Assembly (NCBI RefSeq): GCF_027532025.1
Contig: NZ_JAPZSY010000022.1
Coordinates: 1 to 52,607 of the forward strand
Source of the DNA: Inhella sp.
Lineage (GTDB): Bacteria > Pseudomonadota > Gammaproteobacteria > Burkholderiales > Burkholderiaceae_C
Direction: 5' to 3'
Length of the DNA stretch: 52,607 nt
Under the pieces are notes generated by a model. That model ran no database searches, was not told the origin of the DNA, and worked only from the letters and a program-made list of their open reading frames with translations. Position 1 is the stretch's first letter, and each line of letters opens with the position of its first letter. Both the position numbers and the translations under genes were made by a program. Below, in pieces: positions 1-8,669 of the stretch.

Positions 1-101
1 ACCGTCGTGGCCGGCTCCTGACGTAGCCCGCCATGCGGCGTCGCCAGCGCCTAGCCTGTCGCCCCCGGGATCTCGGCGACGGCCTGGGCTTCTGCCGCGC
101 A

Positions 102-115
102 GACTCCTAGGAGTC
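102..115. other. 14-bp perfect palindrome at the end of the PAP2 gene
   Basis: The bases gactcctaggagtc read the same on both strands and contain the TAG stop of the minus-strand PAP2 gene. There is no T-run, so a rho-independent terminator is not supported. It may be a protein site or chance. Bases 1-101 show no gene I can support. Confidence 0.4.
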
Positions 116-808
116 CGAGGCTCGGCGCCCAATCCAGGGGCTCAGCCAAACTGATGCGGTGGCGATGGCAGTGCCCAGCGCAGCGCCTGCGATGGCATCG
201 AGCACAACATGTTGCCGAATTGCAACGGTCGACCAAGTGATGGCCAGCACCCACAACCAGTTGGCCCAACGAAGGGGGTCCGGTGTGCGGATGGTGCGAA
301 GCAGTCGGTCGACCCATATGGCGTTGAACACCGCTGTGGCCACATGCAGCGAGGGGCAGGCGTTGCCCGAAGCGTCCACGCCTTGCAAAAGGGCAAAGCC
401 GGGGTAGGTTTGCACATCCACGTCCGGCGCCGGCACGGCGGTGGGCCAAAAATGGAAGATCAGAAGCCCGCAACTGCAAAGGGCGCCTGCCCAAAGCCCG
501 TAGACCACCAACTCGCGCACGCGCAGCAACAGCCCTGGTGCAATGCCCACATACAACCACAGTGACCCATAAACCAGCAGTGCCTCAGGTTGGAAGGGCA
601 CCCAGGCGTCCAGCGAAGTGCGCGGCATCTCGAAGACGGGGTACTGGGGCGATCGCAAGGTGTGGAAGTAGCCGATGAAGAAGAGCCACATGAAGCCGCT
701 GATGCCGACCACCTTCAACGGCAACAGGTACCAAAACCTGTCACGCAAGTCGGCCCACCAATTCGCGGTGGGGAGGGTGTTGACAGGGGTACAGCCAGAT
801 CGATTCAT
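107..808 (-). CDS. PAP2-superfamily membrane phosphatase (PAP2_3 / IPC-synthase-like)
   Basis: Integral membrane protein of about 233 residues with several hydrophobic segments, in the PAP2 family that removes phosphate from, or transfers head groups between, lipid phosphates. The C2-type motif reads PSLH (in NACPSLHVATA), as in the inositol-phosphotransferase-like branch rather than classical PSGH. The C3-type motif is IRQHVVLD with the expected His and Asp. I chose the ATG at 806-808 because the upstream extension is low-quality and runs into the promoter region shared with the divergent halogenase-like gene. Its place at the edge of the polyene cluster suggests lipid or polyene-lipid processing, but it could be an unrelated neighbour. 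Family assignment is secure; the substrate is unknown. Confidence 0.85.
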   Translation of the reverse strand: MNRSGCTPVNTLPTANWWADLRDRFWYLLPLKVVGISGFMWLFFIGYFHTLRSPQYPVFEMPRTSLDAWVPFQPEALLVYGSLWLYVGIAPGLLLRVRELVVYGLWAGALCSCGLLIFHFWPTAVPAPDVDVQTYPGFALLQGVDASGNACPSLHVATAVFNAIWVDRLLRTIRTPDPLRWANWLWVLAITWSTVAIRQHVVLDAIAGAALGTAIATASVWLSPWIGRRASDS

Positions 809-863
809 GAAGATGCGTTTGAGATAATCGCGGCAACTTGCACCAGCGCGTGCGTGGCTGCAT

Positions 864-875
864 TGCCATATGGCA
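864..875. promoter_or_regulatory. 12-bp palindrome in the divergent PAP2 / halogenase promoter region
   Basis: tgccatatggca is a perfect palindrome in the 122-bp gap between the divergent starts at 808 and 931. It sits about 55 bp before the plus-strand operon and could be an operator. No regulator gene is adjacent, so this is only a candidate. Confidence 0.3.
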
Positions 876-930
876 GTCCCCCTCGGGTCCAGACGGGGCG
901 CTCTCATCACCCCTCGTCCGTCGAATTTGC

Positions 931-2289
931 ATGACCTCGGAGACTCTCGCCGCCCGCGATTCTGGGCCCTTGCGCCAATGCGAGGTCTTGATCATCGGCG
1001 GCGGTCCTGCGGGTTCCACGATGGCCACGTTGCTGGCGCGTCAAGGTCGCGACGTCATGTTGGTGGAAAAGGCCCACCACCCGCGCTTCCACATCGGTGC
1101 GTCGCTGCTGCCGGCGGGTGTTCCCTTGCTCGAGAAGCTGGGCGTTCGTGCCCAGGTGGAGGCCATTGGCATGCCCAAGTGGGGCGTTGAGTTTTGCTCG
1201 CCGCAGCACAGCCACCGGGCCTTCGTGGAGTTCGGCGACGCCTGGGACAAGAGCCTGCCCATGGCCTGGCAGGTGCGGCGCGCCGACTTTGACGACATCC
1301 TGTTCAAAAACGCGGCCGCCGCTGGCGCGCGCACGGCCGAGGGCTGTTGCGTTCGCCGCGTGGCCTTTGACGCCCAAGGCGCCGACGTTGAAACCGTCTT
1401 GGGCGACGGGGCCGTGCAACGCTGGCGTGCGAAGTTCGTCATCGACGCCAGCGGCCGCGACACCCTCTTGGCCACGCAGAACCAGTGGAAGCAGAAGAAC
1501 CGGCGGCACAACAGCGCGGCGCTCTTCGGGCACTTCCGGGGTGCGAAGCGCCTGCCAGGCAAGCAGGAGGGCAACATCAGCATCTTTTGGTTCCAGCACG
1601 GCTGGTTCTGGTTCATCCCTTTGGCCGACGGCAGCACCAGCGTGGGTGCGGTGTGTTGGCCCAGCTACTTAAAGCAGCGCAAAAAGCCGCTGAAAGAGTT
1701 CTTCGCCGACACCATCGCCCTGGCGCCTGAACTGGCGCGACGGTTGGACGGGGCGGCGCTGGTGGATGACCACGTTTGGGCCACGGGCAACTACAGCTAC
1801 AGAGCCGACCGCTGCGCGGGCGACCGTTTCTTGATGCTGGGCGACGCCTATGCTTTCATCGACCCGGTGTTCTCGTCGGGCGTTTTCTTGGCGATGCAAA
1901 ACGCCTTTGACGGCGCCGAGGTGGTGGCCAAGGCCCTGGATGCCCCCGAGGACTACCCGGCAGCGCGGCGTCAGTTCGAGCGACGCATGCGGCACGGCCC
2001 CCGAGAGTTTTCTTGGTTCATTCACCGGATGACGAACCCCATGCTGCGCGAGCTGTTCATGCACCCGCGCAACCCGCTGCGCATGCAGGAGGCGGTGATG
2101 TCGCTTCTGGCGGGCGACATCTACGGCAAGACGCCGATTTGGGCGTCGCTGGCGGCGTTCAAAGGTGTGTATTACTTGGGCTCCTTGTTCTCATTGCCGC
2201 GCACGCTGAGCGCTTGGCTTGCCCGGCGCCGGTTGATTCGGGACGTGGGCGCCGTACGTGGCGAAAACGTCATCGCTGATCCCTTATGA
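931..2289 (+). CDS. Flavin-dependent halogenase-like FAD oxidoreductase (halogenase-like 1)
   Basis: A 452-residue cytosolic flavoprotein. The FAD-binding GGGPAG is at residues 23-28 and a second flavin contact (LGDAYAFIDP) near 303-312. WFWFIP at 225-230 matches the WxWxIP motif of flavin-dependent halogenases, which blocks monooxygenase chemistry in that family. Lys83, in PKWGVEF, is a candidate for the catalytic lysine that carries HOCl/HOBr. Halogenation of a polyene or its phenolic head group would fit, since xanthomonadins are brominated aryl polyenes. A non-halogenating oxidoreductase cannot be excluded. The ATG at 931 precedes the Rossmann fold; the longer upstream frame reads through the promoter. 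It is the first gene of a four-gene operon and overlaps the chorismatase by ATGA. Confidence 0.85.
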   Translation: MTSETLAARDSGPLRQCEVLIIGGGPAGSTMATLLARQGRDVMLVEKAHHPRFHIGASLLPAGVPLLEKLGVRAQVEAIGMPKWGVEFCSPQHSHRAFVEFGDAWDKSLPMAWQVRRADFDDILFKNAAAAGARTAEGCCVRRVAFDAQGADVETVLGDGAVQRWRAKFVIDASGRDTLLATQNQWKQKNRRHNSAALFGHFRGAKRLPGKQEGNISIFWFQHGWFWFIPLADGSTSVGAVCWPSYLKQRKKPLKEFFADTIALAPELARRLDGAALVDDHVWATGNYSYRADRCAGDRFLMLGDAYAFIDPVFSSGVFLAMQNAFDGAEVVAKALDAPEDYPAARRQFERRMRHGPREFSWFIHRMTNPMLRELFMHPRNPLRMQEAVMSLLAGDIYGKTPIWASLAAFKGVYYLGSLFSLPRTLSAWLARRRLIRDVGAVRGENVIADPL

Positions 2290-3329
2290 AGCACGTTGAC
2301 GACTTGTCGCGCGAGACTCACTTGCGCGTGCCCAATGCTTTGCGCGCCTGCCGCCTCAGCCCCACCGAATGGCGCGAAGGCCAGCGCCAAGAAGGACTCG
2401 TCCTTGGGGGCTTGGCCTGGGGCTGGGGGGGTGACTCGAGCGGATTGGCCGCGCTGGATACGCCCCTGCTGGTCTCCACATGTCCGTTTGCCGATGTGTG
2501 GGTGACCCAGGGCGATGCGCTGCGCTGCGGACAAAGTGGCAGCGTGCGATGGCAGACCGATGGGCAATGGGCCTTCGGCCAGCTCAACCTGCCCGAGGCC
2601 GACGGCGCGCTGGAGCAAACCGCTTACCGTGCGTACCGCGACCTGTTTGCGGCGCTCGACGACTGCGGCTGCCCGCAGTTGCTCCGGCTTTGGAATTACT
2701 TGCCCCGCATCAATGCCGACGGTGGCGGGCTGGAGCGTTACCGACAGTTCAACATCGGTCGCCAGCAGGCTTTCATGGACGCCCAGCGCGACCCATTCGA
2801 AGGGGCGCCGGCTGCCTGTGCCTTGGGCACGGCGGGGCCTACTCTGGGCGGCTTGAGCGTTCGCTTTTTGGCGGGCAGGGTGGCGCCGCGGCCGGTGGAA
2901 AACCCACGGCAGGTGCCGGCTTACCGCTACAGCCGCACGTACGGGCCGCGCGCGCCGACTTTCTCGCGTGCGGCGTTGGCCGACGCGGGCGGGGGACGGT
3001 TGGCGCTGCTGGTGTCGGGCACGGCCAGCATCGTTGGCGAGCACACGGTGCACCACGATGACGTGGTGGCCCAGACCTTAGAGACGTTGCGCAATTTGCA
3101 GGCAGTGATCGACAGCGCCCACCAAGGCGGAAGCGCCCGCTACACGCTGGGCGGCCTGCAGCCTACTGTGTACGTGCGACACGCCGCCGACGCGGTCGCG
3201 GTGCGCCAGGTGCTGGCCCAGGCCGAGCCTGCGTGGCGCGACGCACCTTGCGTGCAGGCTGACATCTGCCGGGCCGATTTGCTGGTGGAAATAGAAGCCC
3301 ATGCCTTCGCGCCAGGGGCCCTGTTGTGA
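2286..3329 (+). CDS. Chorismatase (FkbO/Hyg5/XanB2-like), hydroxybenzoate-forming
   Basis: A 347-residue enzyme resembling chorismatases, which split pyruvate from chorismate. Recognisable blocks are RLWNYLPRIN (134-143), YRQFNIGR (152-159), YRYSRTYGPRAPTFSRA (213-229) and SGTASIVGEHTVHHDD (244-259), matching the FkbO/Hyg5/XanB2 pattern. In Xanthomonas, XanB2 makes 3- and 4-hydroxybenzoate, and these feed xanthomonadin synthesis. Here it most likely supplies the aromatic starter for the polyene, replacing the aromatic-amino-acid ammonia lyase of other aryl-polyene clusters, which I do not see. Which isomer it makes cannot be read with confidence by eye. The start overlaps the halogenase stop by four bases, implying translational coupling. 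Confidence 0.88.
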   Translation: MKHVDDLSRETHLRVPNALRACRLSPTEWREGQRQEGLVLGGLAWGWGGDSSGLAALDTPLLVSTCPFADVWVTQGDALRCGQSGSVRWQTDGQWAFGQLNLPEADGALEQTAYRAYRDLFAALDDCGCPQLLRLWNYLPRINADGGGLERYRQFNIGRQQAFMDAQRDPFEGAPAACALGTAGPTLGGLSVRFLAGRVAPRPVENPRQVPAYRYSRTYGPRAPTFSRAALADAGGGRLALLVSGTASIVGEHTVHHDDVVAQTLETLRNLQAVIDSAHQGGSARYTLGGLQPTVYVRHAADAVAVRQVLAQAEPAWRDAPCVQADICRADLLVEIEAHAFAPGALL

Positions 3330-4090
3330 ACGCATTGCGCTGGATGGGCGCGCCAGTGCTGTGGCTGGCCCTGCAAGTGATGCTGCTCCTGCTGGGGCTG
3401 GGCTCTTTGCTGTGGAACGCGGTGGCGTTGGTCTTGTACCCGCTGTTGTCGCGCGAGACCGGCCGGCGCGTGGGCCGCGCCGGCATTGCCGCGGGCTACC
3501 GCCTGTTTTGGGTGATGGCGCGCGCCGTGGGCATGATGCGTCTGCACTCCGAGCCCTTGGACGCCCTGCGCGACGAAGGGGGGCTGATCGTGGTCGCCAA
3601 CCACCCCAGCATGCTCGACGCCATGATGCTGGTGGCCCGCTTGCCTCGCAGTGCCTGCATCATGAAGGCCAGCTTGATGCGCAACCCGTTTCTGGCGCCG
3701 GGCGCCCGCCTGGCCCGCTACATCCGCAACGATTCGCCCCGCGGGCTGGTGAGGCTGGCGGTGCAAGACCTGAAGCAAGGCGGCCAGTTGGTGCTGTTCC
3801 CGGAGGGCACGCGCACCACGAAGCCGCCGGTGAACGCCTTTCGTGGGGGCGTGTCCTTCGCCAAGCGCGCAGGGGTGCCGATCCAAACCGTGTTCATCGA
3901 CACCTCGTCGCCCTACCTCTGCAAAGGCTGGCCGCTGTGGCGGCTGCCGCCCCTGCCGATCGTGTTCAAGGTCCGTTTGGGCCGCCGGTTTGAGCCTTCC
4001 GATGACCCAGCCGCCCAAATGCGCGAACTCGAGTCCTACTTTGCGGCTGGCGTGCGCCAAACGCCGCCACTGTGCGGTATCCACCCATGA
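3326..4090 (+). CDS. PlsC-type 1-acyl-glycerol-3-phosphate acyltransferase
   Basis: A 254-residue membrane-associated acyltransferase with an N-terminal hydrophobic segment (about residues 8-40). It carries the HX4D motif in NHPSMLDA (His93, Asp98) and the acceptor motif FPEGTRT (158-164). The family transfers acyl chains to glycerol-phosphate lipids. In an aryl-polyene operon it probably esterifies the polyene acid to a glycerol or glycosylated lipid carrier, but ordinary phospholipid synthesis is possible. The start is GTG at 3326, overlapping the chorismatase stop as GTGA. The next gene overlaps it by ATGA. Confidence 0.9.
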   Translation: MNALRWMGAPVLWLALQVMLLLLGLGSLLWNAVALVLYPLLSRETGRRVGRAGIAAGYRLFWVMARAVGMMRLHSEPLDALRDEGGLIVVANHPSMLDAMMLVARLPRSACIMKASLMRNPFLAPGARLARYIRNDSPRGLVRLAVQDLKQGGQLVLFPEGTRTTKPPVNAFRGGVSFAKRAGVPIQTVFIDTSSPYLCKGWPLWRLPPLPIVFKVRLGRRFEPSDDPAAQMRELESYFAAGVRQTPPLCGIHP

Positions 4091-4866
4091 CGACGACGCC
4101 TTCCTCGACGCACATGGTGCTCATTCCCAGCTACAACACGGGCGAGCAGGTATACGCCACCGTGCGCGCCGCGCGCGCCCAATGGGCGCCAGTGTGGGTG
4201 GTGGTGGATGGCAGCACCGACGGCACCGCCGAAGGCCTGCAAGCCATGGCGGCCACCGACCCTGGTTTGCGTGTGTGGGTCTTGCCGCAGAACAGCGGCA
4301 AGGGCGCGGCCGTGTTGCAGGGCCTGCAGCAGGCTCAGGTCGAAGGCTTCACCCACGCGCTGGCCATGGACAGCGACGGCCAGCACCCGGCCGACTTGAT
4401 CCCATCCTTCATGCAGGCCTCGATGGCCCGACCCGACACCATGGTGCTGGGCCGCCCGGTGTTCGATGCCAGCGCGCCCTTGTTGCGGGTGCGCGGTCGT
4501 CGCGTGTCCAACTGGTGGACCAACCTTGAAACCTTGGGTGCCGGCGTGGCCGACTCGCTCTATGGCTTCCGCGTCTACCCCGTGGCCGCGTTGGCGGCGG
4601 TGATGGTCCGCCAGCCCTGGATGCGCCGCTTCGACTTCGATACCGAGGCCGTCGTGCGCTTGGCCTGGCGCGGGGTGAAGCCTGTGAACCTGGACGCGCC
4701 GGTGAAGTACTTGCGCGCCGACGAGGGCGGCGTCTCGCACTTCCGCTACGTGCGCGACAACGTGTTGCTGACCTGGATGCACACCCGCCTGATGGTCGAG
4801 TTTGTGCTGCGCCTGCCCGTGCTGGTGTGGCGCAAAGCGGCCGGGCGGCCGCCCTTCCAGCGCTGA
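4087..4866 (+). CDS. Family 2 glycosyltransferase
   Basis: A 259-residue GT-A-fold glycosyltransferase. The nucleotide-sugar motif DGSTDGT is at residues 41-47 and the metal-binding DSDGQH at 95-100. It lacks a long C-terminal membrane domain, unlike polymerising synthases. GT2 enzymes occur in aryl-polyene and xanthomonadin clusters, where a sugar may link the polyene to a lipid. The ATG at 4087 makes an ATGA overlap with the PlsC gene and is preferred over the GTG at 4072. It ends only four bases from the converging halogenase-like gene, so no room for a separate terminator exists. Confidence 0.9.
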   Translation: MTTTPSSTHMVLIPSYNTGEQVYATVRAARAQWAPVWVVVDGSTDGTAEGLQAMAATDPGLRVWVLPQNSGKGAAVLQGLQQAQVEGFTHALAMDSDGQHPADLIPSFMQASMARPDTMVLGRPVFDASAPLLRVRGRRVSNWWTNLETLGAGVADSLYGFRVYPVAALAAVMVRQPWMRRFDFDTEAVVRLAWRGVKPVNLDAPVKYLRADEGGVSHFRYVRDNVLLTWMHTRLMVEFVLRLPVLVWRKAAGRPPFQR

Positions 4867-4870
4867 CGGC

Positions 4871-6574
4871 TTAAACGGCGTACGCGGCTTCAGCGGCTTC
4901 AGCCGCCAGCGCGTCAGCGCTGGGGAAGAGCAGGCTGTGCGCCGGCTTTTCCAGTGCCTGCGGCGGCAGCAGCGCCTTCAGCGCGCTGCCATCCAAGCCT
5001 GGGTGTTCTTCTAGGCCGCGCTGAAGCAACTCGCCCGCCAACTGTTGGAGGGTCAATGCCGCTTGCCGGATGCGCTGGCGGAAGGCTTCGTCGCTGAGTC
5101 CGGCGTCGTGCAGGCTGCGGTTGAGCTCCACGAACCAAGGCACGGAAGCCTGGTCCAGCATCACCGGCAGGTTGCGGCGCTGGCTGACGGTGCCCCAGGC
5201 GCGCAGGAAGTGCTGCACCTCGATGTTGAGCTGCTGGCACACCGCCAGCTCGTCGCGCAGGTGGCCCAGCGAGGCTAGGTCGGTCAGGCGCTCCTGGCAG
5301 AACATCTGGGCCAACACGCTCCAGTAGTAGGTGTAGTCCCAAATGACCTTGGTGGGCAGCACCTCGGGGTCGCCGAACAGGCCGTACTGGTCAACGTACA
5401 GCGCCAGCGTGCTGTCGTAAAACGAGCGGAATACCTGCTCGTACACCTGCGTGTGGGCCGCCAAGCGCTGGCCGGCGCGGTCGCGCGCGATCAGCTCGGT
5501 GATGTAGGTGTTGCCGATGGCGATGAAGTCGCTGCCGGGTGAGTAGAACGGGTCGAGGAAGCGGCCGGCTTCGCCGGCCAATGCCCAGCGTTGGTCGCTG
5601 AACACCTGGCTGCAGTCGTAGCTGAAGCGCTTGAAGAAAGCGAAGTCCTGCAGCTTGTCGCGCTTGCCGTCGAGGTCGTCGAACAGCGCGGGCTGGAACT
5701 CGCGCAGCCAGTCCATCGCCTTCTCGAAGGTGTTCATCCGGTCCAGCGGGTGGTACTTCGGGTCGGCCACGATGCCGACCGAGTGCGAGCCCGAGGCCAG
5801 GGGGATGAGCCACACCCAGTAGCCCGCGCCCACCAGGTGGTTGGTGGACAGCCAGCGGGTGGGGGTGACGCAGCGCGAACGCCAAGCGGCCGCGGCTGTT
5901 GCTTCTTCATCGCCGCTGTTCTCGCCTTCCAGCGGCCATGCGTCCAGGTGGATGCGATCGCTGATGCGGAACCAGACGGCATGCGCGGCGTGCGCGTTGT
6001 CGCGCGACAAGCCCAGCTTGCGCTTGATGAGGCCCGCGCGCCCGCAGGCGTCGATCACCCAGCGGGCCTGCGTCGTCACCAGGTCTTCGCCGGTGCGTTG
6101 CCAGTGCACGGTGTGCAGGCTGCCGTCGTCGCTCAGGTCGACTTGGCGGATCATGGCGTCGTCGATGAAGCGGATGCCGCGGCGTTGGCATTCTTCGCCG
6201 AGGAAGTTTTCGAATATCCCGCGGTCGATTTGGTAGCTCGCCACCGGCAGCGGGCGGCTGGCGCCCAACTCGGTGACGCGGTGCAGGTCGCGCCGGCCCT
6301 CGCTGAAAAAGAAGCGAAACCCGAACTTGCGCAGCTGTTCGCCCTGCAGGTGCTCGCGCAGGCCCAAGGTGTGCTCGAAGTAGTGCGCGCCGATCTCCAC
6401 GCTGCTTTCGCCGACCTTGTGGCAGGCCACTGGCACGGGGTGGGGGCGGCGCTCAAGCACCTGCACGTTGAGGTCGGGCAGGCGCTGGCGCAGTTGCAAG
6501 GCCAGCGTCATGCCGGCCAAGCCGCCGCCCATGATCAAGACGTCGGTGGGGGTGGGAACGGGTTCGGTGTGCAT
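4871..6574 (-). CDS. Flavin-dependent halogenase-like FAD oxidoreductase (halogenase-like 2)
   Basis: A 567-residue flavoprotein, longer than the 452-residue paralogue at 931. GGGLAG at 17-22 binds FAD, KVGESS at 53-58 is the conserved flavin-side loop, and WVWLIP at 253-258 fits WxWxIP of flavin-dependent halogenases. Lys83 in RKFGFRF is a candidate catalytic lysine. The extra ~110 C-terminal residues are helical-looking and may define substrate (or carrier-bound substrate) choice. I place the start at ATG 6572-6574. An in-frame TTG at 6608-6610 would overlap the upstream stop as TTGA and add 12 residues, which is also possible given the coupling habit of this cluster. Halogenation is inferred from motifs only. 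Confidence 0.83.
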   Translation of the reverse strand: MHTEPVPTPTDVLIMGGGLAGMTLALQLRQRLPDLNVQVLERRPHPVPVACHKVGESSVEIGAHYFEHTLGLREHLQGEQLRKFGFRFFFSEGRRDLHRVTELGASRPLPVASYQIDRGIFENFLGEECQRRGIRFIDDAMIRQVDLSDDGSLHTVHWQRTGEDLVTTQARWVIDACGRAGLIKRKLGLSRDNAHAAHAVWFRISDRIHLDAWPLEGENSGDEEATAAAAWRSRCVTPTRWLSTNHLVGAGYWVWLIPLASGSHSVGIVADPKYHPLDRMNTFEKAMDWLREFQPALFDDLDGKRDKLQDFAFFKRFSYDCSQVFSDQRWALAGEAGRFLDPFYSPGSDFIAIGNTYITELIARDRAGQRLAAHTQVYEQVFRSFYDSTLALYVDQYGLFGDPEVLPTKVIWDYTYYWSVLAQMFCQERLTDLASLGHLRDELAVCQQLNIEVQHFLRAWGTVSQRRNLPVMLDQASVPWFVELNRSLHDAGLSDEAFRQRIRQAALTLQQLAGELLQRGLEEHPGLDGSALKALLPPQALEKPAHSLLFPSADALAAEAAEAAYAV

Positions 6575-6606
6575 CGGGAGATCAAAAACGGCGCTGACGC
6601 CGGTAT

Positions 6607-7434
6607 TCAACGCATTGTGCGCAAGTGCAACAAGCCCTTGGGGCCCAAGGGCAGTTGCAGTTCTTCGCGCGCTCCGGGCTGGGCTTCGAGGCGCGCCAGT
6701 GCCTCGAAAAGTGGCAGCGCGTCGGCCATGGCATTGCCCGCCAGGGCCTGGGCCGCCGGGCTTTGAAGCGTGCTGGACAGCGCACTGCCAGGCTGCACCG
6801 CCCAGTCCAGCACGGCGCGGGTGGCGGCGCTGCGTTCGGGCGCCAACACCAGGGCCACGCCCAGCAGCCCGCGGCTGCGCGTGACCGAGGCCAGCGCGCC
6901 CCGCGCGTCAGTGTCAAAGCCCGCCAGCAGAACGGGGGTGTGCTCGGTGGCGGCTTGGGTGGCGGCTTCCAGCAGGCCGAGGGCGAAGCTGGTGTCGAAG
7001 CCGGCGACGGCGCTGCTGGGCGCGTGGCAGCCGGTGGCCATGGCCCAGTAGCCCGAGGCGGCGTTGTGCACCGAGTGGTGGAAGCGCGTGGGCGACAGCA
7101 GCGCCGGGTCGTTGGCCAGGGTGCTGCACAGCGCGTCGACCACGGCCAAGTCGCCATGGGCGGAGGTGAAGACGCTGGGCAAGCTCGCGGCGTCGCGCCC
7201 GGCCATGGCCACTGCTGCTGCGGCCACTTCCAGTGCCACCAGCACGCCATCAGGCGCGCGGCGTCGCTCGTTGGCGGCCAGCAGCGCGGGGCTGGGGCGG
7301 CTGGCCAGTGGCGCCTCAGCGGCAGGTGTGGGCATGCCCTGGAGCGCCGGTGCGGCAGCGGCCCAGCCAGGCAGGGCCGGTGACCACAAGGCCAGGCCTT
7401 CGACGTACAGCCGGTGGAATGCGGGGGTGCTCAT
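6607..7434 (-). CDS. Beta-ketoacyl synthase chain-length-factor-like protein (copy 1)
   Basis: A 275-residue protein of the shortened ketosynthase-like type seen next to ketosynthases in aryl-polyene clusters. It has the characteristic PTRFHHSVHNAASGYWA block (HSVHNAxxG) but no thiolase-fold TACSSS nucleophile, so it should not condense by itself. The expected role is to pair with the ketosynthase just upstream (7431-8669) and set chain length. Start and upstream stop overlap by four bases (ATGA), supporting one-to-one synthesis. A second, divergent copy lies at 12448-13242, next to the other ketosynthase. Confidence 0.85.
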   Translation of the reverse strand: MSTPAFHRLYVEGLALWSPALPGWAAAAPALQGMPTPAAEAPLASRPSPALLAANERRRAPDGVLVALEVAAAAVAMAGRDAASLPSVFTSAHGDLAVVDALCSTLANDPALLSPTRFHHSVHNAASGYWAMATGCHAPSSAVAGFDTSFALGLLEAATQAATEHTPVLLAGFDTDARGALASVTRSRGLLGVALVLAPERSAATRAVLDWAVQPGSALSSTLQSPAAQALAGNAMADALPLFEALARLEAQPGAREELQLPLGPKGLLHLRTMR

Positions 7435-8669
7435 GCGGTGGCCCCGGTTGCGCGCCCGAACACGAGCACGCAGTTGTTGCCGCCGAAGCCAAAGGAGTGA
7501 CTGGCCGCGTGTCGCACGGGCGCGGGCACCGGCTGCAGGCGCAGTTGCTCGGCGAACACCGGGCCGAACTGCGGGTCGGGAGCCGGGGTGTGGGCGCTGC
7601 CGGCCCGGAGGTCTTGTTCCAAAGCCAGCAGGCACACCACCGCTTCCAACAAGCCGGCCGCGCCCATGGTGTGGCCGGTCAGGCCCTTGGTGGCGCAGGC
7701 GTGCACCGTGGGGGGGTAGCGACGGGCCACCAGCGCGGCTTCCACTTCGTCGTTGGCCGGCGTGGCGGTGCCGTGCAGGTTGACGAAGTCGATCTGTTCG
7801 CTCGACAGGCCGGCCCGCGCCAGCGCGGCGTTCAGGGCCAACTCGGCCCCCAGGCCTTGCGGGTGCGGGGCCGACATGTGGTGCGCGTCGTTGGCTTCGC
7901 CGTCACCCAGCAAGCACAGGGCCGCGGCCGGGGTGTCGGCGTCCTGGCGCTGCACCAGGGCAAAGGCAGCGGCCTCGCCCAGGCTGATGCCCTTGCGCGC
8001 CGCGCCGAAGGGCTGGCAGGGCGCGTCGGCCAAGAGCCCCAGCGACCGAAAGCCGAACAGCAGGCTGGCGCTGAGTGCCTCGACGCCAGCGACCACCACG
8101 GCATCGACGACGCCCGCTTGCAGCCAGCGCCGCGCGCTGCCGAAGGCTTTGGCACTGGACGAACACGCGGTGGACACCGTGACCGCTGGTCCCTCAAGAC
8201 CCAGCGCTTGCTGCACGAAGGCCGCCAACGCGTGGGGGGTGTTCAAGCGCGGATTGCGGCGCCCGATGGGGAAGGCCCCGTCGGCATCCAGTTGCCGGTA
8301 AGCGGCCTCGGAATCGCCGATGGTCGATGCCGAGGTGCCCAGCACCAGGCCCACGCGGGCCGCGCCCCAGCGCGCTCGGGCCGCGGCCACGACGGTCATG
8401 AAGTCGTCTTGCTGCAAGGCTTGCCAGGCCAAACGCGTGGGGCGGCAGTCCCAGTCGGCCAGCGTGGTTGGCAGGGGCTGCGTGGCCAGGGCGTCGAGCG
8501 CTCCCACCCAAGCCGTCGGAACTTGTGAGGTGCCCGCCCAGCGGGGCGCGTTGTCGGGTGTCAACGCCTGCAGGCCGCTGGTGTTGGCGCGCAGCGCTGC
8601 GGCCAGGGCCGGCAGCCCAACGCCGGCGGCGCACGAGGCGGTGTAGGCCTGAACAACGAGCGGCGTCAT
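7431..8669 (-). CDS. Beta-ketoacyl-ACP synthase (FabF-like KS, copy 1)
   Basis: A 412-residue condensing enzyme with a full KAS catalytic set: Cys169 (STACSSS), His299 (NLHGTATPANDE), and Lys328 and His333 (TKGLTGHTMGAAG). It ends with the usual SFGFGGNN motif. It should elongate the ACP-bound polyene by decarboxylative condensation with malonyl-ACP. The start at 8669 (ATG) overlaps the stop of the upstream hydrolase by ATGA; the longer open frame upstream is the wrong frame for that gene. It is followed by a chain-length-factor-like partner. Sequence spacing differs from the second KS at 13239-14429, so the two are old paralogues rather than a recent copy. Confidence 0.92.
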   Translation of the reverse strand: MTPLVVQAYTASCAAGVGLPALAAALRANTSGLQALTPDNAPRWAGTSQVPTAWVGALDALATQPLPTTLADWDCRPTRLAWQALQQDDFMTVVAAARARWGAARVGLVLGTSASTIGDSEAAYRQLDADGAFPIGRRNPRLNTPHALAAFVQQALGLEGPAVTVSTACSSSAKAFGSARRWLQAGVVDAVVVAGVEALSASLLFGFRSLGLLADAPCQPFGAARKGISLGEAAAFALVQRQDADTPAAALCLLGDGEANDAHHMSAPHPQGLGAELALNAALARAGLSSEQIDFVNLHGTATPANDEVEAALVARRYPPTVHACATKGLTGHTMGAAGLLEAVVCLLALEQDLRAGSAHTPAPDPQFGPVFAEQLRLQPVPAPVRHAASHSFGFGGNNCVLVFGRATGATA

